Shown here: positions 57,999 to 64,000 of the stretch, one piece after another
Layout: each line of letters begins with the position of its first letter
Numbering within the stretch: the stretch's first letter is position 1
From: CF-167 sp963695195
GTDB taxonomy: Bacteria; Chloroflexota; Limnocylindria; QHBO01
DNA: 64,000 bases
Direction of reading: 5' to 3'
Assembly: GCA_963695195.1 (NCBI GenBank)
Contig: CAVOGE010000007.1
Location: 1,302,001 to 1,366,000, forward strand
The notes under the pieces: model-generated
What the model was told of the DNA's origin: nothing
The model's database searches: none
The model's input: the letters and a program-made list of their open reading frames with translations, nothing else
Position numbers and translations under genes: made by a program

Positions 57999-59954
57999 AT
58001 GGCGCTGATCGAGGTCGCCAGCCCGCACGCGGCTCCGTCCGCGCCGCCACGCCATGCGATCAGGACCCTTCTGCGGAGTCCGATGGGGGCGATCGGCGCG
58101 GCGATGCTGCTCCTCGCGGTGGTGGTCGCAGTCGCCGCCCCACTCATCGCTCCCTACGACCCGTACGAGACGGTGCATGTCACGATCGACGACATCTACC
58201 AGAAGCCGTCGCTGGCGCACCCACTGGGGACCGATGACGCCGGGAAGGACGTGCTCTCCGGGCTGATCTACGGTGCGCGCGTCTCCCTGCTGGTCGGCTT
58301 CTCGGCCGCCTCCATCGCGCTGCTGATTGGCGGGCTCATCGGAATCGTGGCGGGCTATCGCGGCGGGCGCATCGGGTCGGCGCTGATGCGGTTCACCGAC
58401 TTCTTCCTGGTGATCCCTGATCTGGCGCTGTCGATCGTGATCGTGGCCATCGCGGGGCAGAGCCTGACCAACATCATCCTGGTCATTGGCGCCCTGGGCT
58501 GGACCACCACGGCCCGACTTGTGCGGTCGCAGACCCTGTCGGTGCGTGAGCGCAAGTACGTGTTGCGCGCCCGGGCGATCGGTGCCGGAGACCGGCACAT
58601 CCTGCGGCACCACATCCTTCCGCAGGTGCTGCCGCTGATGCTGGCCAACATGGTGCTGGTGATCAGCCTGGCCATCCTCGCCGAATCGACACTCGCCTTC
58701 ATCGGCCTCGGCGACCCGACCGTCATCAGCTGGGGACAGATGCTCAACTTCGCCTTCGGGCGGGGCGCGGTCTCGGCGGGGGCATGGTGGGCGCTGCTGA
58801 CGCCCGGCTTCGCCATCGTGTGGGTCGTGCTCGGCACAACCCTCCTCGGCACGGCGCTGGAGGAGGCGCTCAACCCGCGGCTGAAGCGCCATCACCTCGA
58901 GAAGGACCGATCGATGGCGATCCCCCCGCGCTCGGCCGCCGAGCTCGCGCTGCCGGCCCCCACTCCGGACCCAAATGGACCGATCCTCCAGGTCCGCGAC
59001 CTGACGATCGAGTTCGAATCGCCGGGCGGACCGCTGCGCGCCGTCGACGGGGTCAGTTTCGACCTGCGCCGCGGCGAGACGATCGGCCTGGTAGGGGAGT
59101 CGGGCAGCGGCAAGACGACCGCCATGCTGGGCATGATGCGACTGCTCGCTCCGGGCGGACGGGTGGTCGGCGGGGAGGTGTTCCTGGACGGAGACGACCT
59201 GATGACGCTTCCGGACGCCGAGCTGCGCGCCGTCCGATGGTCGCGGATCTCGGTCGTCTTCCAGGGCGCAATGAACGCACTCAACCCGGTCCGCACGGTC
59301 GGCGACCAGGTCGCCGAAGCGATCCGGGTGCACGAGCCCGAGGTCGGTCGCGACGGGGCGCGGGTGCGAGCCGAGGAGCTGCTCGAGCGCGTGGGGATCG
59401 GCCGCCAGCGATTCGACGACCATCCACACGCCTATTCAGGCGGGATGCGACAGCGCGCGATGATCGCCCTTGCGCTTGCCTGCCGGCCGGACGTGATCGT
59501 GGCGGACGAGCCGACGACTGCCCTCGACGTGATGGTTCAGGCCCAGATCATGGAGCTCCTTGCCAGCCTCGGCCGCGAGATGGGGATGGGCACCATCCTG
59601 GTCACCCACGACCTGGGGGTGGTCGCGTCGAGCTGCGACCGGGTGCTGGTCATGTACGGCGGACGGATCGCCGAGGAGGGTCCCACCGCTCGGCTCTTCA
59701 CTGACCCGCAGCACCCCTACGCACAGATGTTGCTCGCCTCCTTCCCCGACCTCGGGGCCCCTGACCGCGAGCTGCGCGGCATCCCGGGCACCCCACCTCG
59801 ACTCGACGCGATGCCGCCGGGCTGCCCCTTCGCGCCGCGGTGTCCCGCCGTCTTTGACCGCTGCCGCACCGAGCGTCCCGGCGAGTACCGGATCGACGAA
59901 GGACGCCGGGCGGCTTGCTTCCTGCTGGATCCAGAGGGGTCGGATCGTGGCTGA
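57999..59954 (+). CDS. Fused peptide-type ABC permease (DppC) and ATPase (DppD)
   Basis: 651 residues in a single frame. Residues about 1-295 are a DppC-type permease: APLIAPYDPYETVHVTIDDI, HPLGTDDAGKDVLSGLIYGA, EAA loop VLRARAIGAGDRHILRHHIL and SWGQMLNFAFGRGAVSAGAW. A linker (PAPTPDPNGPILQVRD) joins to a DppD-type ATPase from about 325: Walker A LVGESGSGKTTAMLGMMRLL, signature YSGGMRQRAMIALALA, Walker B VIVADEPTTALD, and the C-terminal Cys-rich OppD motif (PPGCPFAPRCPAVFDRCRTE) that binds a cluster in relatives. Fusing a membrane permease directly to its ATPase is less common; no frameshift or stop interrupts it. Confidence 0.9.
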   Translation: MALIEVASPHAAPSAPPRHAIRTLLRSPMGAIGAAMLLLAVVVAVAAPLIAPYDPYETVHVTIDDIYQKPSLAHPLGTDDAGKDVLSGLIYGARVSLLVGFSAASIALLIGGLIGIVAGYRGGRIGSALMRFTDFFLVIPDLALSIVIVAIAGQSLTNIILVIGALGWTTTARLVRSQTLSVRERKYVLRARAIGAGDRHILRHHILPQVLPLMLANMVLVISLAILAESTLAFIGLGDPTVISWGQMLNFAFGRGAVSAGAWWALLTPGFAIVWVVLGTTLLGTALEEALNPRLKRHHLEKDRSMAIPPRSAAELALPAPTPDPNGPILQVRDLTIEFESPGGPLRAVDGVSFDLRRGETIGLVGESGSGKTTAMLGMMRLLAPGGRVVGGEVFLDGDDLMTLPDAELRAVRWSRISVVFQGAMNALNPVRTVGDQVAEAIRVHEPEVGRDGARVRAEELLERVGIGRQRFDDHPHAYSGGMRQRAMIALALACRPDVIVADEPTTALDVMVQAQIMELLASLGREMGMGTILVTHDLGVVASSCDRVLVMYGGRIAEEGPTARLFTDPQHPYAQMLLASFPDLGAPDRELRGIPGTPPRLDAMPPGCPFAPRCPAVFDRCRTERPGEYRIDEGRRAACFLLDPEGSDRG

Positions 59955-60987
59955 GAGGCGTACGGCCGCCGATCCGGTCCTCGTTGCCGAGAATCTGGTC
60001 AGGCACTTCCCGCCGCGCGTGTCGCTGGGCGACCTGATCCGCCGCCGCGCCGTGCCGCCGATCGAGGCGGTCGCCGGGGTCAGCTTCAGCGTCGCCCCGG
60101 GCGAGGTGCTGGCGCTCGTCGGCGAGTCGGGCTGCGGCAAGACGACCACCGCGAACATGGTGATGGGGCTGCTGATCCCAACCGCGGGGCGTGTACTGAT
60201 GGCCGGCCAGGACGTCGGCACCCTGTCGCGCGCAGACCTTGGAAGGATGCGGCGCCAGGTCCAGATGATCTTCCAGGACCCCTACGAGTCACTGAATCCA
60301 CGGATGACGATCGCCGATATCGTGGCCGAGCCGCTGCGCGTCCATCGCGAGTCCGGTTCCCCGGCCGACGAGGCCGAGCGGGTGCTGGCGGCACTCACCG
60401 AGGCGGGCATGACGCCGGCGGAGGCCTACCTGAAGCGCTACCCATCCGAGCTGTCGGGCGGTCAGCGCCAGCGGGTCGTGATTGCCGCGGCACTCGTGCT
60501 TCGGCCGAGCGTCCTCGTTGCGGATGAGCCGGTCAGCATGCTCGATGTCAGCATCCGGGCAGAGATCCTGAACCTGCTGCGCTCGCTGGCCGACGACCAG
60601 GGGATCGCCGTGCTGATGATCACCCACGACCTGGCCACGGTCGCCGCCTACGCCGATCGGATGGCGGTCATGTACCTGGGTCGCATCGTCGAGAGCGGCC
60701 CCACCCGCGAGGTCCTGGCCGCACCGGAGCATCCGTACACTCGCGCGCTGCTTTCTGTCGTCCCCCGCCTCGATCCGAGCGGACGACCGCCACGCCAGGT
60801 GCTGACCGGCGAGACGCCCGATCCTTCGCGTATCCCGTCGGGCTGTCGCTTCCACCCGCGCTGTCCTGTCGCCTTCGACCGCTGCTCAATCACCGATCCG
60901 CAGCTGGTCCAGCTCGGCGGCGGCCGCGCCGCGGCCTGCCTGCTCGTCGAGGATCGTCTCACCGGGCGGGACGAGCCCCGGCGCTAG
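59947..60987 (+). CDS. dppF: Peptide-type ABC transporter ATPase, DppF-like
   Basis: 346 residues from GTG 59947, overlapping the fusion gene by 8 nt. ABC domain: Walker A LVGESGCGKTTTANMVMG, Q-loop MIFQDPYESLNPRMT, signature LSGGQRQRVVIAAALV, Walker B VLVADEPVSMLD, His ITHDLATVAAYAD. The C-terminal OppF-type Cys motif is IPSGCRFHPRCPVAFDRCSI. The two ATPases would form the heterodimer that powers the importer. Last gene of the operon; its stop lies 25 nt from a convergent gene. Confidence 0.92.
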   Translation: MAERRTAADPVLVAENLVRHFPPRVSLGDLIRRRAVPPIEAVAGVSFSVAPGEVLALVGESGCGKTTTANMVMGLLIPTAGRVLMAGQDVGTLSRADLGRMRRQVQMIFQDPYESLNPRMTIADIVAEPLRVHRESGSPADEAERVLAALTEAGMTPAEAYLKRYPSELSGGQRQRVVIAAALVLRPSVLVADEPVSMLDVSIRAEILNLLRSLADDQGIAVLMITHDLATVAAYADRMAVMYLGRIVESGPTREVLAAPEHPYTRALLSVVPRLDPSGRPPRQVLTGETPDPSRIPSGCRFHPRCPVAFDRCSITDPQLVQLGGGRAAACLLVEDRLTGRDEPRR

Positions 60988-61012
60988 CGGCCCTCTTCGC
61001 GGCCGCCGCCGT

Positions 61013-61558
61013 TCAGGAGGTGAAGAGGAGCGGGATCACCGCCGCGGCAACCGCCCAGCCAACGACAGCGGGGATGGCGGTGCGCGCGAGCCTCGAGCGC
61101 AGCGCGGCCAGCAGGGGAGCCACCAGCGACGCCGCAGCCGCACCGGTCACTCCGGCGATGGCCCCGGCCAGTGCATGGACGACGGTCGGGGACGCGGCCA
61201 CGACTTGCCGCTCACCGGCCAGCGCAGCACCGATCAGGACCACCACCACGCCCGCGAAGAGCGCCGCGGCCAGCGTGCCGGCGAAGGCGCGCAGCCGCCC
61301 GATCTGCGTCCCCCCGACCGCGGCGGCGCCACCGGCAACCGCCGCCGCGACGAGCCAGGTGCCGGCCACGGCGGCGTCTCGCCCTGTCGGCGGAGCCAGC
61401 CAGAACCAGCCGAAAGTGACGACCGGGGCGGTCAGCATTCCCAGGGCCGCCACCCAGGTGAGCGGCCGTGTCCAGTCCTCGGGGTCCTCCGGCGGCACAA
61501 CCGCTCCGAGTCGCACGCTGACCGGAACGAGGTCGTCCGGATCGGGCCGGCCGGTCAT
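61013..61558 (-). CDS. Membrane protein, about five helices, unknown function
   Basis: 181 residues from ATG 61558, overlapping the stop of the upstream cysteine-ligase gene (ATGA). Cytoplasmic N-terminus of about 30 residues (MTGRPDPDDLVPVSVRLGAV), then hydrophobic segments (WVAALGMLTAPVVTFGWFWL, AGTWLVAAAVAGGAAAVGGT, FAGTLAAALFAGVVVVLIGA, ALAGAIAGVTGAAAASLVAP, IPAVVGWAVAAAVIPLLF). No family recognised. Co-translated with the ligase, perhaps functionally linked. Confidence 0.65.
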   Translation of the reverse strand: MTGRPDPDDLVPVSVRLGAVVPPEDPEDWTRPLTWVAALGMLTAPVVTFGWFWLAPPTGRDAAVAGTWLVAAAVAGGAAAVGGTQIGRLRAFAGTLAAALFAGVVVVLIGAALAGERQVVAASPTVVHALAGAIAGVTGAAAASLVAPLLAALRSRLARTAIPAVVGWAVAAAVIPLLFTS

Positions 61559-62814
61559 GCCGGAATCGCCTCTCGCGACGTCGGCAGACCGGGTGTCTGC
61601 GCGAGCCGCAGCCCGAGCACCCGGCCGCCGAGCTCAAGCACCATCCGACCGGCCGCGGCGCGAAGGGCCGGGTCATGCGTCTCGTTCGCCATCGAGGCGA
61701 GCGCCTGCAGCACGGCAAGCGCACGCGGGGTCTGCAGGTCGTCGTCCATCGCGGCCAGGAACCGAGCGCGGTGCTGCGCGACGGCGGTTGGGAGTGAGGC
61801 GGTCGGTGGCTCGGTCGCCAGCGCCTCGGCGCTGGCGACCTGGAGGCGCGCCGCCGCCGCCGCCGCGCCTTCGAGGTCGGTCATCCGGAACTCCACCTCG
61901 CTGCGGTAGTGGTGGCTCAGCAGGTAGTACCGGATGGCGTCGCCGCTGAACGAGCGCAGCAGCTCGCGTACCAGCACCAGGTTGCCGAGCGACTTGCTCA
62001 TCTTCTCGTCCGCGAAGCGGAGCATGCCAACGTGCATCCACCAGCCGACGAACGGGCGCTCGCCACTCGATCCCTCGCTCTGGGCGATCTCCGACTCGTG
62101 GTGCGGAAACGCCAGGTCCGCGCCACCGCCGTGGATCTCGAACCTCGGGCCGAGGTACGCGCTGCTCATCGCCGAGCACTCGATGTGCCATCCCGGACGC
62201 CCTGGTCCCCAGGGGGAGTCCCAGGCCGGCTCGTCGGGGAGCGAGGGTTGCCACAGCACGAAGTCGAGCGGATCCCGCTTGCCGGGCAGATCTGGCCGGT
62301 TGCCGCGCTCGTTGGCGATCGGCAGCATCTCGGCGCGCGGCAGCTTCGAGAGCTCGCCGTAGGATGGCCACGAGTCGATCGCGAAGTACACGAAGCCATC
62401 GCCGGCGTAGGCATGCCCGCCATCGAGCAGCTGGCCGATCATCTCGAGCATCGGGCCGATGTGCTGCGTTGCCCGCGGGAAGTGGTCCGGCGGCAGCCAG
62501 TTGAGATCCGCCATCTCGTCGAGAAACGTGGCGACATGGCGGTTGCCGAGGGCCAGGTAGTCCTCGCCACGCTCGCGCGCCCTGCGCAGCATGTCGTCGT
62601 CGACATCGGTCAGGTTCTGGACATAGGTGACCGGGTGGCCCAGGTACTCCAGGTACCGATGCAGGACGTCGAAGCTCAGGTAGGTGAACGCGTGTCCCAG
62701 GTGGCCGGTGTCGTACGGCGTGACGCCGCACACGTACAGGCCAACCGGGCCGGATCCGAGGGGTGAAAACGGGACGAGCTCGCCGCGGCGAGCATCGAAG
62801 AGGCGCAGGGTCAC
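61555..62814 (-). CDS. Cysteine ligase: MshC-like or short cysteinyl-tRNA synthetase
   Basis: 419 residues from GTG 62814 (TAGAAT 6 nt upstream). Class I aminoacyl-tRNA-synthetase fold. The HIGH region is LYVCGVTPYDTGHLGHA; the T-P-Y-D-x-x-H-L-G-H form with Cys before it is closer to MshC (cysteine:glucosaminyl-inositol ligase of mycothiol synthesis) than to the usual G-P-T-V-Y...H-I-G-N of CysRS. Zinc ligands are Cys29, WHIECSAMSS and FPHHESEIAQSEG. KMSKS motif ADEKMSKSLGN. At 419 residues it is shorter than typical CysRS (about 460 or more) and near MshC length. Which role it has depends on whether the genome has another cysS. The next gene overlaps by four bases. Confidence 0.85.
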   Translation of the reverse strand: MTLRLFDARRGELVPFSPLGSGPVGLYVCGVTPYDTGHLGHAFTYLSFDVLHRYLEYLGHPVTYVQNLTDVDDDMLRRARERGEDYLALGNRHVATFLDEMADLNWLPPDHFPRATQHIGPMLEMIGQLLDGGHAYAGDGFVYFAIDSWPSYGELSKLPRAEMLPIANERGNRPDLPGKRDPLDFVLWQPSLPDEPAWDSPWGPGRPGWHIECSAMSSAYLGPRFEIHGGGADLAFPHHESEIAQSEGSSGERPFVGWWMHVGMLRFADEKMSKSLGNLVLVRELLRSFSGDAIRYYLLSHHYRSEVEFRMTDLEGAAAAAARLQVASAEALATEPPTASLPTAVAQHRARFLAAMDDDLQTPRALAVLQALASMANETHDPALRAAAGRMVLELGGRVLGLRLAQTPGLPTSREAIPA

Positions 62815-62820
62815 GGCCGG

Positions 62821-62826
62821 ATTCTA
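62821..62826 (-). promoter_or_regulatory. -10 box of a leaderless promoter (cysteine ligase)
   Basis: On the minus strand TAGAAT lies 6 nt before GTG 62814. A second TAGAAT faces the other way at 62866-62871, ahead of the small membrane-protein gene. Confidence 0.5.
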
Positions 62827-62926
62827 GGCGGGAAGGGCCCTGGTCGCCCGATTGCGCTCGGCGAGTAGAATCCGCGCACCGACCGATGGTGGTCTGCTGC
62901 CCGTCAACTGCATCGGAGCTTTGCCC

Positions 62927-63037
62927 ATGTGGGACGTCCTGCGCTGGTTCTCTGTCTTCGTCGTCGCGGTCCTGGTGATGGTCGCCGGGCTGTACTGGAT
63001 CCTGGGTAAGCCGCTGCCGCTCCCGAGCCTCTTCTAG
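62927..63037 (+). CDS. Single-helix small membrane protein
   Basis: 36 residues. One membrane helix (WFSVFVVAVLVMVAGLYWIL) and a short Pro/Leu-rich end. ATG 62927 follows a CGGAG site about nine bases upstream; an ATG at 62852 in frame reads low-complexity sequence. A TAGAAT -10 box at 62866 would give a transcript with a roughly 50-nt leader. Small single-helix proteins of this sort are often subunits or regulators of membrane complexes, but no partner is clear. Confidence 0.55.
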   Translation: MWDVLRWFSVFVVAVLVMVAGLYWILGKPLPLPSLF

Positions 63038-63041
63038 GCGG

Positions 63042-63491
63042 CTACCAGAGCGCCGGTTTCGTGCTCATCAGAAAGCCGATCGTGCCGGTCGCCGCCGCCA
63101 TGGCGTAGGCCAGGTAACGCTGCTGGCGAGCGCGCTTCCGCCACGCATCGTCGTCGGCCGCACCCAGACGCAGCAATCTGCGCAGGTTCGGTCGGGAGAT
63201 GAAGGCGGCCGCGAGCAGATTGAGCGCGTAGATCGTCAGCGCGGCCAGGAGCCACGGCTGCGACAGGAGGGCTGTCCCCAGCGAAGCCACCAGGCCGACA
63301 CCGGTCAGCGCCAGGCCGCCGGCGATCACCACGCTGCCGGTCCCCTGCATCGCCATCAGTGCGCGCGCCACGCTGCCTGGCGGCCGCCCTCCGGCACCCG
63401 ACCGGAGCAGAAAGGGCAGCACCAGGCTGGGGGCGAGGAGCAACACCGCCAGCGTGATGTGGATCGCCAGCAGCAGCGGGAACCAGCTCAA
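63042..63491 (-). CDS. Membrane protein, CopD/DUF2269-like
   Basis: 149 residues from ATG 63491. Four membrane helices: LLLAIHITLAVLLLAPSLVL (with His near the first), VVIAGGLALTGVGLVASLGT, WLLAALTIYALNLLAAAFIS, and YLAYAMAAATGTIGFLMSTK. The pattern of a helix with conserved His and a basic middle loop (RKRARQQR) resembles small CopD/DUF2269-like heme or copper membrane proteins; assignment is tentative. The gene is divergent from the MFS exporter, 57 nt apart. Confidence 0.62.
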   Translation of the reverse strand: MSWFPLLLAIHITLAVLLLAPSLVLPFLLRSGAGGRPPGSVARALMAMQGTGSVVIAGGLALTGVGLVASLGTALLSQPWLLAALTIYALNLLAAAFISRPNLRRLLRLGAADDDAWRKRARQQRYLAYAMAAATGTIGFLMSTKPALW

Positions 63492-63548
63492 GACCGGCTT
63501 CCTCCTTGGGAGCGGGTGGAGACCGCGAGCGTGGCATGATGCCAGCCG

Positions 63549-64000
63549 ATGCGACTCGGCCGCTACCTTACCCTGCTCAGACGCAATCGCGCGTTCGCCC
63601 GATTGTTCGGTGCGCAGTTGGTCAGCTTTGCCGGCGACTGGTTCGCGACGGTAGCCCTCCTGGGGCTCGCGCTGGAGCTGACCGGCTCCCCGAGCATTGC
63701 CGCCGGGGTGCTGGTGGTACAGACCGGCGCGTTCGCCCTCGCTTCGCCGGTGGCCGGGGTGCTGGCGGACCGTTACGACCGACGTCGCCTGATGGTGGTG
63801 GCGGATATCGCCCGCGTGCCGGTGGCGCTCGCCTTCCTGCTGGCTCGCAGCCCTGACACGCTGTGGATCGCATTCGTGGCGGCGGCGGGGCTCTCGCTGG
63901 GCGCGGCAATCTTCGAGCCGACCAGCTCGGCGTCGCTGCCGAACCTGGTCGACGACGAGGATCTCGCCGATGCCAACGTCCTGAGCAGCTCGACCTGGGG
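63549..64000 (+). CDS. MFS transporter, 5' part (enterobactin-exporter-like group)
   Basis: About 150 residues from ATG 63549 to the window edge. MFS N-terminus with first four membrane helices: LFGAQLVSFAGDWFATVALL, AAGVLVVQTGAFALASPVAG, then motif A VLADRYDRRRLMVVADIARV, and VALAFLLARSPDTLWIAFVA. The FAGDWF and ASLPNLVDDEDLADAN segments are typical of the DHA3/EntS-like group that exports siderophores or drugs. The remainder is beyond the window. Confidence 0.88.
   Translation, partial: MRLGRYLTLLRRNRAFARLFGAQLVSFAGDWFATVALLGLALELTGSPSIAAGVLVVQTGAFALASPVAGVLADRYDRRRLMVVADIARVPVALAFLLARSPDTLWIAFVAAAGLSLGAAIFEPTSSASLPNLVDDEDLADANVLSSSTW

Noticed and set aside
60987..61006. GCGGCC/GGCCGC pair between convergent genes as a terminator
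   Set aside because: Six-base GC palindrome halves are frequent at this composition and there is no T run.
1..64000. CRISPR arrays, insertion sequences, rRNA or phage genes
   Set aside because: No regularly spaced repeats, transposase, integrase, rRNA or virion gene motifs were seen by reading both strands. The only repeats supported are the tRNA 3'-end copies.

Overview
This 64 kb window is GC-rich (roughly two thirds G+C) bacterial chromosome, densely packed with about 68 genes on both strands and two tRNA genes. The content is that of an aerobic or facultative heterotroph: two F420-type luciferase-like oxidoreductases, two acyl-CoA dehydrogenases, an acyl-CoA synthetase, a thiolase, a CoA-transferase, two polyamine-type ABC importers, one peptide-type ABC importer, an FTR1 iron permease and a cysteine ligase resembling the mycothiol enzyme MshC. 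F420 enzymes, high GC, no clear LPS genes and widespread leaderless transcription fit Chloroflexota (Limnocylindria-like lineages) or, less likely, Actinomycetota. This is an inference; no rRNA or marker gene in the window settles it.

Layout. 1-2.4 kb: FAD amine oxidase (cut by the edge), thiolase and cupin (each with one frameshift). 2.4-6.4 kb: F420 oxidoreductase, a secreted protein and a divergent two-component pair. 6.4-11.7 kb: acetyltransferase, orphan secretion-type ATPase, second F420 oxidoreductase, then a tightly overlapped run ending in a flavin reductase and a BFD-like [2Fe-2S] protein. 11.7-17.2 kb (minus): polyamine operon potA-potD-potB-potC plus a GABA-type aminotransferase. 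17.3-24.9 kb: acyl-CoA dehydrogenase, acyl-CoA synthetase, a large secreted FG-GAP-like protein, a DUF1015 protein and an alpha/beta-hydrolase-fold protein without its serine. 25-29.2 kb: tRNA-Glu and tRNA-Arg, each followed by one gene and then a direct copy of the tRNA 3' end. 29-37.5 kb: stress protein, rubrerythrin-like protein, CoA-transferase, a trio with a glutamate-cysteine-ligase-like enzyme, and a DNA glycosylase broken by many frameshifts. 37.5-41.9 kb (minus): an acyltransferase overlapping a fused alpha/beta E1 dehydrogenase, and an EamA transporter. 42.1-46.6 kb: second polyamine-type operon. 46.6-55.1 kb: metalloprotease-like protein, ferredoxin, HTH protein, rhomboid, dienelactone hydrolase, FTR1, acyl-CoA dehydrogenase, two divergent membrane proteins and an S9 peptidase. 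55.2-61 kb: peptide ABC operon with a permease-ATPase fusion. 61-64 kb: MshC/CysS-like ligase, small membrane proteins and the start of an MFS exporter.

How it works together. The first polyamine operon, its co-transcribed aminotransferase and possibly the amine oxidase at the left edge form a plausible import-and-degrade route for polyamines or GABA. The acyl-CoA genes would take the carbon onward. Genes first in a transcript often have a TANNNT -10 box 6-7 nt before the start codon (leaderless mRNA), while genes inside operons use overlapping start/stop codons or Shine-Dalgarno sites. The most unusual structures are the two tRNA-bounded single-gene islets, the mirror-symmetric promoter at 52.55 kb, the divergent GCS-like trio and the paired inverted repeats upstream of the two-component system. 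Four to five loci carry frameshifts inside otherwise conserved genes, so assembly error must be excluded before any is called a real pseudogene.
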